Positions 1-11,235 are shown, numbered from the stretch's first letter. The stretch: 64,000 nucleotides of DNA from Elephas maximus indicus (GCF_024166365.1 NW_026060237.1:3162001-3226000); one strand, 5' to 3'. Notes: generated by a model from the letters alone, not told the origin. Made by a program: numbers and translations.

Positions 1-945
1 TTGTTGGAGTGAGAAGAAATCTCATTGTGGTTTTGATTTGCATTTCTCTAATGGCTAATGATCGTAAGCATTTCCTCATGTGTGATTAGCTGCCTGCATG
101 TCTTCTTTAGTGAAGTGTCTGTTCTTATCTTTTGCCCATGTTTTAATTGGGTCATCTGTCTTTTTGTAGTTGAGTTTTTGCAGTATCATGTAGATTTTAG
201 AGATCAGGCACTGATCAGAAATCTCATAGCTAAGAACTTTCTCCCAGTCTGTAGGTAATAGTTTTACTCTTTTGGTGAAGTCTTTGGATGAGCATAGGTG
301 TTTGATTTTTAGGAGCTCCCAGTTATCTAGTTTTTCTTCTGCATTCTTAATAATGTTTTGTATATTGTTTATTAGGGCTCCTAATGTTGTCCCTATTTTT
401 TCTTCCATGATCTTTATCATATTAGATCTTATGTTTGGGTCTTTGATCCATTTTGAGCTCATTTTTATGCATGGTGTGACGTATGAGTCTTGTTTCATTT
501 TTTTGCATATGGATATCCAGATATGCCAGCACCATTTGTTAAAAAGGCTGTCTTTCCCCATTTTACTACTTTGGGACCTCTGTCAAATATCAACTGCTCA
601 TATGTGGATGGATTTATGTCTGGATTCTCAATTCTGTTCCCTTGGTCTATGTACCTGTTGTTGTACCAGTACCAGGCTATTTTGACTTCAGTGGCAGTAT
701 AATAGGGTCTAAAATCAGGTAGAATAAAGCCTCCCACTTTCCTCTTCTTTTTCAGTAATGCTTTACTTATCCAGGGCCTCTTTCCGTTCAATATGAAGTT
801 GGTGATTATTTTCTCCATCTCGTTAGAAATGTCTTTGGAATTTGGATTGGAATCACATTGTATCTATAGATTGCTTTTGGTAGAACAGATATTTTTACAC
901 TGTTAAGCCTTCCTATCCATGAGTAAGGCATGTTTTCCACTTATG
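1..945 (-). mobile_element. L1 LINE, ORF2 C-terminal part, decayed
   Basis: Read on the minus strand, frames at 76-561 and 495-818 give the C-terminal third of L1 ORF2p, with the blocks [26 protein letters not shown] and [20 protein letters not shown]. These match the ORF2p of the full-length L1 at 58813-62628. Homology stops near 945, just past the [23 protein letters not shown] block. The copy is therefore 5' truncated there, and its 3' end lies left of the window. The frame shifts around 500-560, so it encodes nothing functional. Confidence 0.93.
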
Positions 946-1278
946 TAGCACTTAAACATTGAGCAGCCAAGTTTCTTTTAAGTTAGCAGCTGATGGCAAA
1001 TGATTTGTACCACTCAGCCTCCTCTGATAAAAGAAACCTTTTGTAATTATAGATAACAACTATGTCCCATTTGGGAAAGCAAGCACATAACTAAAATCTG
1101 AACTGTTACCTAGTGTTATAATGGTACAAGGGGATTATTGAAGGGCCAGGACCTTTTCCTTTTTTGTAATAGGACAAATTTGCTTCCTTGTTGTTTCTTG
1201 CTTCACCGGCCCATTGGCTGCCCCACTACCTGCCCATGTTTGTTCACAAAAAGATGCTAGAAAAAAAAAAAAAAAAAA
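946..1278. other. Unassigned intergenic DNA
   Basis: I recognise no gene or repeat family here. The stretch ends in a run of about 20 A at 1261-1280, which is the T-rich AfroSINE tail read from the other strand. Confidence 0.5.
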
Positions 1279-1973
1279 ACACTGCCATCCAGTCCATTCT
1301 GACTTGTAGCTACTCTGTAGGACAGAGTAGAACTGCCCCACAGGGTTTCCAAGGCTGCAATTTTTTTATTGTACTTTAGATAAAGATTTACAGAACAAAC
1401 TAGCTTCTCATAAAACACTTAGCATACATATTCTTTTATGACTTTGGTTAACACCCCCATGACTTGTTAACACTCTCCCTTCTCAACCTTCGGTTTGCTA
1501 TTACCAGCTTTGCTGTCCCCTCCTGACTTCCATTCCCTGCCTCAGGGCTATGCTCCCCTTTAGTCTTATTTCGTTTTATGGCCCTGTCTAATCTTTGGCT
1601 GAAGGGTGAACCTCAGGAGGGACTTCATTACTGAGCCGAAAGGGTGTCTGAGGGCCATACTCTCAGGGTTTCTTCAGTCTCCGTGAGGCGAGCAAGTCTG
1701 GTGTTTTTTTTGAGTTAGAATTTTGTTCTATATTTTTCTGCATTCTGCCCGCACCCCTGTACTGTGATCCCTGTCAGAGCAGTCAGTAGTGGTAGCTGGG
1801 CACCATCTAGTTGTACTGGACTCAGTCTGGTGGCGGCCGTGGTAGATGCAAGGCAATAATCTTTACAGAAGCAGACTGCCACATCTTTCTCCTGAGGAGC
1901 AGCTGGTGGGTTCAAACCTCTGACTTTTCAGAAAGCAGCCAAGTGCTTAACCACTGTACTGTCAAGGCTCCTT
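1279..1973 (-). mobile_element. AfroSINE split by an L1 3' end
   Basis: The SINE tail half lies at 1279-1360, ending in GGTTTCCAAGGCTGCAAT. Its head half resumes at about 1849-1973, with CTTTACAGAAGCAGACTGCC and then AACCACTGTACTGTCAAGGC. The two halves join into one AfroSINE if 1361-1848 is removed. The short flanks AAGGCTGCAAT and AAGGCAAT may be a degraded target-site duplication. Confidence 0.85.
1361..1848 (-). mobile_element. L1-type 3' end inserted in AfroSINE
   Basis: The segment starts with a T run, the complement of a poly(A) tail. It continues with a 3'UTR-like sequence found again, diverged, at 27801-28186 (blocks ACAAACTAGCTTCTCAT and CTTTGGCTGAAGGGTGAACC). The motif GGGCACCATCTAG near its right end also occurs in the L1 3'UTR at 49918-51530. 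I infer a 5'-truncated L1 3' end. The exact L1 subfamily is not determined. Confidence 0.7.
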
Positions 1974-2626
1974 CAAAAAGCAAGCAAGGAGACAAATATC
2001 CCAGGCAAACCAGTATCGCGTCTGCTTCTGTACCATGTCCATCTTGGTGCGTTCAACTTGCCTTCCGTTACTAAATGATCTTTGCTCAGTAGCCAGTTGC
2101 TGTGGTTTATGAATATCAGGTTAAAGTCTTTTTGTCTGTGTGTGTGTTTCAAAGTCCCAGACAGAAGCCTTTTCCTCGTAGCAGCCCTCCTCAGCACCTG
2201 TCAGCCCCTGACCATGGGTGATGTGAACATCAGCATTTGGTGACCAGGACACAGGTATCTCTCAGCATCTCCATCTGCTCCAGCTCTCCTTCCAAGTAGC
2301 CAGCGCAGCAGAGCGCACACTTCCAAACCTGCATGTCTTGCGCTGTCTGGCACACACCATCCATCTTCTAGAAAGAAATGCCACCACCTCTGAGGATGCA
2401 CATAAAGAAAAAGGCACTGGTGGGCTGGGTCCCCGGCCCCAATCAGCCACCACCTATAAGTAACTCCTACTACAGATTTAAACCATCATCCTTCATCTCT
2501 TAGAGTGCCATAGAGAATCCATTAACCCATTGTTCACGGCTCAACATATTCTGTCTAAATCTGACCATCTCAAAGCCCAACCTGTTTCTTTGTGGTTTGG
2601 TAGTGAGTCATGGTCATCCAACAACA
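1974..2626. other. Unassigned intergenic DNA
   Basis: No repeat or coding signal recognised. The short frames here, such as 1973-2197 and 2262-2453 on the minus strand, have no familiar domain and no exon context. Confidence 0.5.
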
Positions 2627-3478
2627 ATAAGTAGATTCTGCAAGAAGCAGGGCTATACAAAGAAGGACAGGGCATCAGGATTGAAGGAGGACTCATTAAC
2701 AACCTGCATTATGCAGATGACACGGCCTTGCTTGCTGAAAGTGAAAAGGGCTTGAAGCACTTACTAATGAAGATCAACGACCGCGGCCTTCAGTACAAAT
2801 TACACCTCAACATTAAAGAAAACAAAAATCCTCACAACTGGACCAATGAGCAACATCATGATAAATGGAAGAAAGTTTGAAGTTGTCAAGGATTTCATTT
2901 TACTTGGCTCTACTATCAGATCCATGGAAGCAGCAGTCAAGAAACCAAAAGATGCAATGCATTGGGCAAATCTGCTGCAAAAGACCTCTTTAAAGTGTTA
3001 AAAAGCAAAGATATCACCTTTAAGACTAAGACGTGCCTGACCCAAGCCATGGTGTTTTCAGTCGCCTTATATACATGTGAATGAATAAGGAAGACCAAAG
3101 AAAGATTGACTCCTTTGAATTGTGACATTTGCAAAGAATATTGAATATACCATGGCCTGCCAAAAGAACAAACAAATCTGTCCTGGGAGAAGTAAAACCA
3201 GAATGGTCCTTAGAAGCAAGGATGGCAAGACATGACATACTTTGAAAATGTTATCAGGAGGGACCATTTCCTGGAGAAGGACATCATGCTCGGCAAGATA
3301 GAGGGTCATCAAAAAAGAGAGGAGCCTCAACGAGTTGGGTTGACACGGTGGCTACAACAATGGGCTCAAGCATAACGATTGTGAGGATGGCCAGGACTGA
3401 GCAGTGTTTTGTTCTGTTCTGTTGTTCGTAGGGTTGCTATGAGTTGGAACCAACTCGAAGGCATCTAACAACAATACC
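2627..3478 (+). mobile_element. RTE LINE, 5'-truncated 3' portion
   Basis: The copy begins inside the reverse transcriptase just before the YADD region (TATGCAGATGACACGGCC encodes YADDTA). It runs to the RTE terminus, ending in a GAGTTGGAACCAACTCGA-type tail and ACAACAATA. Stops and frameshifts scatter through it. It has the same 3' end as the RTEs at 5311, 40916 and 46934. Confidence 0.92.
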
Positions 3479-4379
3479 CTTAGCATCGTACAGAATGTTT
3501 TTAGTGGGAGAAGTAAAACATGGCATGAGAATGTGTGCTCAGCAGTGGTGCTCTTCAGAAATGACCTTGGGAAGCTGCACATTTCTCCTAGAACAGACTC
3601 AAAAAGAGATCCCTGCATCACCATGAGCCAAATGTATTTGCTGTGCAGTGTAAATACCTTCAAGGGATATTCAATATTGAATCTTAGGACTCTAGGAGTG
3701 ATAAATAAGCTTCCTGAAACACGTCTCAATTACGCATTAAAAAAGCACCGATGCATCAAAAGATTTGGTAAAGATTGTCGAAACAAGGCCATCAGAAGGA
3801 TGCAGGATGAGGTGGATCTTGCTCTCCTACTCTGACTACTGTTTTACAGACTTATTTGTGGAGATGCATATGAGTTTAGAAAGAAGCCCATTGAGCTCAG
3901 GGGCCCTGATGCAAATTAATTAATGAATGAAGCCTGCAGCAAAACATCTATATCAAAAACGAATGGCAGAGCAGGAGTAATCAATGTTTAAAACATAAGT
4001 GACCATCGCATTTATTTTTAGAGCCTGGCTTTCGAGAACATAGTCTATGAACTTGTAATTTGTGCCAGTGTGCAGATTTCTATCAGGATCTTGGTGTTTA
4101 AGGTCTAAGCAAACTGAGGAGCTGTGTTTTCCCTTTGCTGGGTGTCGGGAAAACACCAAAGAAGCTTTCAATAGGGACATGGCTCATCTCATGAGTCCTT
4201 CTCAAGCTCTGTCTGTCCCTGGTCTCCTCTCCCCATCCCTGCCTTGCCCGCTGCCCGCCATCTTGCCCTTGCAAACATTAACAGTCCACCCACACTTCAT
4301 CATCCCACTTCTCGGTTCCCACTTTATGGATAAAAAATCTAAGAGCCTATAGCCCACACTTTGAGACTCAGGCTGGACA
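3479..4379. other. Unassigned intergenic DNA
   Basis: About 900 bp without a recognised gene or repeat. The 100- and 125-codon frames on opposite strands here overlap each other and show no domain. Confidence 0.45.
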
Positions 4380-4465
4380 CCCTTTCTGACCACAGTTCTA
4401 CTCTGAAACACTTGGGGTCACCATGAGTCAGGATCGACTCGAGGGCAACTTTTGGCTGTTTTTGT
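4380..4465 (+). mobile_element. AfroSINE tail fragment
   Basis: Only the 3' part is visible: CACAGTTCTACTCTGAAACA, then GGGTCACCATGAGTCAGGAT and a T-rich end. Confidence 0.7.
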
Positions 4466-4539
4466 TCTTTTTATACCTTTGACCTCAGAATTAATCATCC
4501 AAATTAATGGCTTTTAAATATCGCCTCTATAGGAAGGAA

Positions 4540-4729
4540 GGAGCCCTGGTGGTGCAAACAATTAACCAAAAGTTGGTGTTTCCAACCCACCAGAGGCTCC
4601 TCAGGTGAAAAGACTTGGTGATTTACATCTGGAAAGATTACAACCAAGAAAACCCCATGGGGCAGTCCTACCCTTTGACATGGGGTCTCCACGAGTCAGA
4701 AGTGACTGAAAGGCACACATCAGCAAAAC
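4540..4729 (+). mobile_element. AfroSINE, tandem unit 1
   Basis: Full-length copy from GGAGCCCTGGTGGTGCAAAC to the CACGAGTCAGAAGTGACTG tail. It is preceded by AGGAAGGAAG at 4531-4540 and followed by the same motif at 4730-4739, which fits a target-site duplication. Confidence 0.9.
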
Positions 4730-4739
4730 AGGAAGGAAG

Positions 4740-4931
4740 GAGCTCTGCTGGCAAAGTGGTTCAGCACTCAACAGCTCACCTAAAGGTTGGTGGTTTGAGT
4801 CCACCAGTGAAAGAAAAGATGTGCCAATCTCCTGTAAACATTACAGCCTGGAGAACCTTATGGGACAGTTCTACCCTGTCACACGGGGCTGCTATGAGTT
4901 GGAATTGACTTGATGGCAAGCAGCGAAACAC
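4740..4931 (+). mobile_element. AfroSINE, tandem unit 2
   Basis: Begins GAGCTCTGCTGGCAAAGTGG and ends GAGTTGGAATTGACTTGATG. It is bounded by AGGAAGGAAG on the left and AGGAAGGAA at 4932-4940 on the right. Confidence 0.9.
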
Positions 4932-4940
4932 AGGAAGGAA

Positions 4941-5142
4941 AGAACCCTAGTGGAACAAACATTTAACTGCCCTTCTTCCAACAGAAAGGTCTGTGATTTG
5001 AACCCACCCAACAGCTCCATGGGAGAAAGATCTGGCGATCTGCTCCCGTAAAGATTATAGCCTGGGGAACCATAGAGGGCAGTTCTGCTCTGTCACATGG
5101 GTCACTAAGAATCAAAATTGACTCTGGCACCTAACAACACAA
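4941..5142 (+). mobile_element. AfroSINE, tandem unit 3
   Basis: Begins AGAACCCTAGTGGAAC and ends with CACCTAACAACACAAC, the RTE-type terminus. It is preceded by the same AGGAAGGAA motif as units 1 and 2. The right-hand repeat is not clear. Confidence 0.88.
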
Positions 5143-5260
5143 CATGTGAAGAAAGGCTGGGTGACCTACTCTTGAAAAATCGGCCAATGACCCTGTAGAT
5201 CACAATGCACACGGTGTCGTCACGAGTTGGGGGCAAGCTTACAGCACCTGACAACACTGA
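5143..5260 (+). mobile_element. AfroSINE-like fragment, second subtype
   Basis: Contains the body GAAGAAAGGCTGGGTGACCT and AAAATCGGCCAATGACCC, then a degraded tail ending CACCTGACAACAC. This subtype resembles the RTE 5'UTR (compare 43800-43880). Confidence 0.7.
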
Positions 5261-5310
5261 GTTTACAACACAGTTTATCACTCTGGTTGTGCCTCTTACC
5301 AAGTAAATAT

Positions 5311-8300
5311 TGTTAGGTGCCGACGAGTAGCTTCTGTCTTATAACAACCCTATGCACAACAGAACGAAACACTGCCCAGTCCTGCACCATCCTTACAATC
5401 GTTGTTATGCTTGAGCTCATTGTTGCAGCCACTGTGTCAATCCACCTCGTTGAGGGTCTTCCTCTTTTCTGCTGACCCTGTACTCTGCCAAGGATCATGT
5501 CCTTCTCCAGGGACTGATCCCTTCTGACAACATGTCCAAAGTATATAAGACGCAGCCTCACCATCCTTGCCTCTAAGGAAGATTCTGGCCGCACTTCTTC
5601 CGAGACAGATTTGTTCCTTCTTTTGGCAGTCCATGGTATATTCAATATTCTTCACCAACACCACAATTCAAAGGCGTCAACTCTTCTTTGGTCTTCCTTA
5701 TTCATTGTCCAGCTTTCACATGCATATGATGCGATTGAAAATGCCATGGCTTGGATCAGGCGCACCTTAGTCTTCAGGGTGATATCTTTGCTCTTCAACA
5801 CTTTGAAGAGGTCCTTTGCAGCAGATTTGCGCAATGCAACGCCTTTTTTGATTTCTTGACTGCTGCTTCCATGGCTGTTGATTGTGGATCCAAGTAAAAT
5901 GAAATCCTTGACAACTTCAATCTTTTGTCCGTTTATCATGATGTTGCTCACTGGTCCAGTTGTGAGGACTTTTGTTTTCTTTATATTGAAGTGTAATCCA
6001 TACTGAAGGCTGTGGTCTTTGATCTTCATCAAGTGCCTCAAGTCCTCTTCAGCTTCAACAAGCAAGGTTGTATGTCACAGTCTAGTAGGTTAAAAGTCCG
6101 AATTCAGGCACCAGCTCCAGTGGAAGGCTTTCTCTCTCTGTCGGCTCTGGGAGAAGGTCCTGTGGTCTTTGATCTTCCTCCAATCCTGATGCCCCATTCT
6201 TCTTCATATAGTCCAGCTTCTCGGATTATTTGCTCAGCATACAGATTGAATACATATGGTGAAAGGATACAACCCTGACACACACCATTCCTGACTTTAA
6301 ACCAATCAGTATCCCCTTGTTCTGTCCGAACAACTCCTCTTGACCTATGTAAAGGTTCCTCAAGAGCACAATTAAGTGTTCTGGAAATCCCATTCTTCGA
6401 AATGTTATCCATAGTTTGTTATGATCCATACAGTCGAATGCCTTTGCACAATCAGTAAAACACAGGTAAATATCCTTCTGTTATTCTCTGCTTTCAGACA
6501 GGATCCATCTGACATCAGCAATGATATCCCTGGTTCCACATCCTTTCCTGAAACCAGCCTGAATTTCTGGCGGTTCCCTGTTGATATTCTGCTACAGCTG
6601 TTTTTGAAAGACCTTCAGCAAAATTTTGCTTGCATGTGATATTAATGATATTGTTCTATAATTTCCACATTCAGTTGGATCACCTTTCTTGGGAATAGGC
6701 ATAAATATGGATCTCTTCCAATCAGTTGGCCAGGAAGCTGTCTTCCATATTTTTTGGCATAGATGAGTGAGCACCTCCAGCACTGCATGTGTTTGTTGAA
6801 ACATCTCAGTTGATATTCCATGAATTCCTGTAGCCTTGTTTTTTTGCCAAGGTCTTCAGAGCAGCTTGGACTTCTTCCTTCAGTATGATTGGTTCCTGAT
6901 CATATGCCACCTCTTGAAATGTTTGAATATTGACTAATTTTTTGGTATAATGACTCTGTGTATTCCTTCCATCTTCTTTGGATGCTTCCTGCATCATTTA
7001 ATATCTTCCCCCATGGAATCCTTCAGTATTTCAACTCGAGGCTTGATTTTTTTCTTCAGTTCTTTCAGCTTGAGAAACGCTGAGCGTGTTCTTCCTTTTT
7101 GGTTTTCCATCTCCAGCTCTTTGCCCATGTCATTATAATACTTTGTCTTCTCAAGATGCTCTTTGAAATCTTCTGTTCAGTTTTTTACTTCATCAATTCT
7201 TCCTTTTGCTTTAGTTGCTTGACGCTCAAGAGCAAGTTTCAGAGTCTCCTATGACATCCATCTTGGTCTTTTATTTCTTTCCTGTCTTTTCAGTGACCTC
7301 TTGCTTCCTTCGTGTATGATGTCCTTGATGTCATTCCACAACTCATCTGGTCTTTGGTCACTCGTGTTCAATGCATCAAATCTATTCTTCAGATGATCTC
7401 TATATTGAGGTGCGATGTACTCAAGGTCATGTTTTGGCTCTCGTGGACTTGCTCTGATTTTCTTCAGTTTCATATGAGCAATTGATGATCTGTTCCGCAG
7501 TTGCCCCCTGACCTTGTTCTGACTGATGATATTGAAACTTTTTCAGACTTGCTCTGATTTTCTTCAGTTTCAGCTTGAACTTGCATATGAGCAATTGATG
7601 GCCTGTTCCATAGTTGGCCCCTGGCCTTGTTCTGACTGATGATATTGAGCTTTTCCACTGTCTCTTTCCACAGATGTAGTCAATGTGATTTCTGTGTGTT
7701 CCATCTGGCAAGGTCCATGTGTATAGTCGCTGTTTATGTTGGTGAAAGAAGGCTTTTGCAATGGAGAAGTTGTTCGTCTTGCAAATTTCTATCATTTGAT
7801 CTCTGGCATTGTTTCTATCACCAAGGCCATATTTTCCAACTACTGATCCTTCTTCTTTGTTTCCAACTTTTGCATTCTAATTGCCATAATTATCAATGCA
7901 TCTTGATTGCATGTTCGATTAATTTCAGACTGCAGCAGTTGATAAAAATCTTCTTTTTCTTCATCTTTGTCCGTAGTGGTTGATGTGTAAATTTGAATAA
8001 TAGTCATAGTAACTGGTCTTCCTTGTAACCGTATGGATATTATCCTATCACTGACAGCATTGTACTTCAGGATAGATCTTGAAACACTCTTTTTGACGAT
8101 GAATGCAACACCGTTCCTCTTCTATTTGTTATTCCCAGCGTAGTAGACTATGTGATTGTCCGATTCAAAATGGCCAATACCAGTCCATTTTAGCTCACTA
8201 ATGCCTAGGGTATCGATGTTTATGCATTCCGTTTCATTTTTGATGATTTCCAATTTTCCTAGATTCATACTTCGTACATTCCAGGTTCTGATTATTAATG

Positions 8301-8682
8301 CATGTTTGCAGCTGTTTCTTCTCTTTTTGAGTCATGTCACATCAGCAAACGAAGGTCCCAAAAGCTTTACTCCAACCACGTCATTAAGGTCGACTCTACT
8401 TTGAGGAGGCACCTCTTCCCCAGTCATCTTTTGAGTGCCTTCCAACCTGAGGGCTCATTTTCCAGTACTATATCACTATTTGCTGCTATTCATAAGGTTT
8501 TCACTGCCTGATGCTTTTCAGAAGTAGACTGCTGGGTGCTTCTTTCTAGTCTGTCTTAGTCTGGAAGCTCAGCTGAAACCTGTCCTCCATGGGTAACCCT
8601 GCTGGTATCTGAACACCGGGGGCTTAGCTTCCAGCATAACAGCAACACACAAACCCCCACAGTATGACAAAGTGACAGACAC
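5311..8682 (-). mobile_element. RTE LINE, near full length, decayed
   Basis: On the minus strand this runs from the RTE 5' end (GTGTCTGTCACTTTGTCATA) to the 3' terminus near 5311. About 3.3 kb of element is present. Encoded blocks include an AP-endonuclease part, the reverse-transcriptase palm (frames at 6104-6429 and 6592-6804) and a C-terminal block (5652-6065) with LKTKVRLIQAMAFSIASYACE. The single RTE ORF is broken by several stops and frameshifts. A foreign segment sits at about 6080-6178. RTE elements move by target-primed reverse transcription. Confidence 0.93.
6080..6178 (-). mobile_element. LTR fragment inside the RTE
   Basis: Within the RTE, the expected stretch around YADD is replaced by about 100 bp. 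This matches the minus strand of the LTR at 30896-31374 (CACCAGCTCCAGTGGAAGGC and CTTTCTCTCTCTGT shared blocks). RTE homology resumes at AATCCTGATGCCCC. No target-site duplication is visible. Confidence 0.7.
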
Positions 8683-8739
8683 TTGTAAATACCAGGTATT
8701 TAATCTGATTTTGATAGCCAATATTTAAAATATTTATAA

Positions 8740-8885
8740 ACAGTACCATGCACAGTGAGTCTTATAAGCACTTTTTGAATCACCTGGTTCACATCAGCCA
8801 TGGAAAGTGCATGCCTTCTTTCATTCCCACTTCTCATATGAAGAAACAGGGACCATTAGATTCTTGCCAAGCTCACACAGCACTT
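8740..8885 (+). mobile_element. MIR-like SINE fragment
   Basis: Follows the MIR 3' half: a TATAAGCACTTTTTGAATCA-type block, then TCATATGAAGAAACAGGGAC and GCCAAGCTCACACAGC. Strongly diverged. Confidence 0.6.
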
Positions 8886-9095
8886 AACCAAAAAAATCAA
8901 ACCGTGTAGTCAACTCTGGCTCATGGTGACCCCATGTATGTCCAAGTAAAACTGTGCTCCGTAGATTTCCAATGTCTGGTTTTCAGAGGTAGTGCACCAG
9001 GCCTTTCTTCCAAGGTGCTTCTGGGTAGACTCAAACCTCCAACCTTCTGGTTATCAGCCCAACATGTTAACCTTTTGTACTACACAGGACTGCAT
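8886..9095 (-). mobile_element. AfroSINE, second subtype
   Basis: Minus-strand copy with GTCAACTCTGGCTCATGGTG, TTTTCAGAGGTAGTGCACCA and CCTCCAACCTTCTGGTTATC blocks. Confidence 0.85.
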
Positions 9096-9179
9096 TTCAG
9101 TATTGGCCAATGTTAACTACCCAGCAGTGTTGAGTTCCTGACTCAACAACTCAGTACTTCCATTGGCCCACTCTATAGT

Positions 9180-9250
9180 GTCCGTAAAGGACAGAGTGGA
9201 ACTGCCCCATAGGGTTTCCAAGGATCACCTGGTAGATTGGAACTGCCAAG
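9180..9250 (-). mobile_element. AfroSINE core fragment
   Basis: Only the core GGACAGAGTGGAACTGCCCC and adjacent head-side bases remain; both ends are missing. Confidence 0.7.
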
Positions 9251-9269
9251 CTTCTAGATTGAGGAGGGA

Positions 9270-9365
9270 GGCTCAACCTCTCTATGCCTCATTTTATATC
9301 CTTGTGAAGTCGCGATATTGATCGTATCCACTTTATAACATCGTTCCTGAAGTTAGATATCTGGA
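9270..9365 (-). mobile_element. MIR-like fragment
   Basis: Contains CAACCTCTCTATGCCTCATT, a typical MIR block on this strand, followed by diverged AT-rich sequence. Confidence 0.5.
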
Positions 9366-9528
9366 ACATACCAACATCATGATAAGTATTTTAGTGGTTG
9401 TTATTGTTGTCATTACAACCATTTGCAGTATATTAATGATTATTAATAATAATCACCATGATAGTACTCATTGTGAAATTTTTTTAGAGTCCTGTGTGCA
9501 GTGAAAATGAACTACCTGTGGAGGCTAA

Positions 9529-9688
9529 GGAGCCTTGGTGCTGTAGTGGTCAAGAGCTATGGCTGCTAACCTAAAGGTTGTCAGATCAAATCCACCAGCT
9601 GCTCCTTCAAAACCCTATGGGGCAGTTCTGCTCTGTCCTTTAGGGTCGATATGAGTTGGAATAGACTTTGTGGCAACATTTTTTTTTA
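9529..9688 (+). mobile_element. AfroSINE
   Basis: Starts GGAGCCTTGGTGCTGTAGTG, lacks the middle AAAGACCTGGC segment (short subtype) and ends GAGTTGGAATAGACTTTGTG plus a T run. Confidence 0.9.
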
Positions 9689-9689
9689 T

Positions 9690-10201
9690 GGAGGCAGAAA
9701 CACTCTGGAAGTCAGTCTTGATTCATCAGGATAATCACAAAAATTTGCAAGAAGAGCTCCACACTCCTTTCTGCGGGCTGGGAATTCCATGGAGCTGAGA
9801 TGGATCAGACAACGTATCACAGAAATTAAAGAATCAAACGGGAGGGGAGAGCAGAGCAGGGGGGCTGAGACCACTTAGAAAGAGCTGTGAGGCCCACCTT
9901 CCCAGAAGAGACCAGAAGGTTGCTGAGGGGAGAGGGCTGAAGTAGACACTGAAGAAAGAGCAAGCCAGGGGAAGCCACTGCGGGAAAGACCTGGGGCAGC
10001 AAGTTTAGAATGAGCAGACAGGGGTCCTGGCCACAGGCCTGGAGAGGAGTGCAGTGGCTGGCCAGACTGAGTACGTGGAATTTAACCATCTGGGGCAGCA
10101 ACTGGGGGAAACTGTAGGGCTTACATGACAAAACATGTGGTCACATAAATTCCCACACTGGGAGTAAACTTTCAAGGAAAACTCTAAGTCTTCTCTATTC
10201 C
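9690..10201. other. Unassigned intergenic DNA
   Basis: No recognised repeat. The purine-rich part at 9840-10060 keeps minus-strand frames open without any domain. Confidence 0.45.
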
Positions 10202-10550
10202 TGTTAGGTGCTGTCAAATTGGCTGTGACTCACAGAAGCTCTATGCATAACAGAACAAAACACTGCCTGGTCCTGGACCACGATCACAATCGTTGCTATG
10301 TTTGAGCCCATTGTTGCAGCTACTGTGTCAATCCATTTCATTGAGGATCTTCCTCTTTTTCACTGACCCTCTCTTCCTTTGTCATGGTCCCACTTTCACA
10401 TGCACATGAGGTGACTGAAAATACCATGGCTTAAGTCAGGTGTACCTTAGTCATCAGAGAGACATCTTTGCTTTTTTAGGATTTTAAAGAGGTCTTTTGC
10501 AGCAAATGCAATGTATCGTGTGATTTCTTGACTGCTGCTTCCATAGGCCA
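10202..10550 (-). mobile_element. RTE LINE 3' end, internally deleted
   Basis: Starts at the RTE terminus (GTTAGGTGCTGTCAAATTGG) and follows the 3' coding region. An internal deletion near 10390 joins the CATGGTCC part to CACTTTCACATGCACATGAG. It stops at the TTGACTGCTGCTTCCATAGG block. Confidence 0.85.
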
Positions 10551-10740
10551 GCTGTGGTGTTGGTGAAGAATATTGAATATACTGTGGACTTCCTGCCCGA
10601 AGAACAAGCAAACCAGTCTAAGAAGAAACACAACCAGAATACTGCTTCGACATTAGTGTGGTTTGACTTCTGCTCACTCACTTTGGACTGGCCATCAGGA
10701 AAGACCAGTCGCTAGAAAAGAATACCATAGTTGGTAAAAT
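10551..10740 (+). mobile_element. RTE LINE C-terminal segment, part 1
   Basis: Plus-strand RTE homology begins at GTGTTGGTGAAGAATATTGA and is broken at 10741 by a SINE. It continues at 11040. Confidence 0.82.
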
Positions 10741-10744
10741 TTTT

Positions 10745-11038
10745 GTTGTTTTGTGCTACTGTGTTGATTCCAGCTTATCCTGACCCTATAGGACAGAGTA
10801 AAACACCCCATAGGGTTTCCTAGCCTGTAATCTTTACAGGAACATGTTGCCAGGTCTTTTCTCTTTGGAAACCCTATGGGACAGTCCTACTCTGTCCTGT
10901 AAGGTTGCTATGAGTTGAAATCAACTCGACAGCAATGGGTTTGGTTTGGAGTTTTTCTCCTGCGGAGCTGCTGGGTGGGTTCAAACCACTGGCCTTTCGG
11001 TTAACAGCTGATTGCTTAACCATTGCAACACCAAGACT
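10745..11038 (-). mobile_element. AfroSINE containing a second SINE
   Basis: A minus-strand AfroSINE occupies 10745-10866 and 10953-11038. Removing 10867-10952 restores the order of its tail, core and head. Confidence 0.85.
10867..10952 (+). mobile_element. AfroSINE 3' half nested in AfroSINE
   Basis: Runs GGAAACCCTATGGGACAGTC through GTTGCTATGAGTTGAAATC to a GGTTTGGTTTGGAG end. It is 5' truncated and opposite in orientation to its host. Confidence 0.85.
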
Positions 11039-11039
11039 C

Positions 11040-11235
11040 CTTTTGTAAAGCAGAGGGTCAGCAAAAATGACAGAAATACTCCATGAGATGGGCTGACATG
11101 GCAGCCTCAACAGTGGGCTCAAACTTACCAATGATCGTGAAGATGGCACAGGACCAGGCAAGGAAGGATTCCTTCTGTTAAACATAAGGTCTCCATGAGT
11201 CGGAGCTGACTCAGTGGCAGCAAACAGCAATGGCA
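11040..11235 (+). mobile_element. RTE LINE 3' end, part 2
   Basis: Continues the plus-strand RTE after the SINE: AGAGGGTCAGCAAAAATGAC, then a GTCTCCATGAGTCGGAGCTG tail and a CAGCAAACAGC end. Confidence 0.82.
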
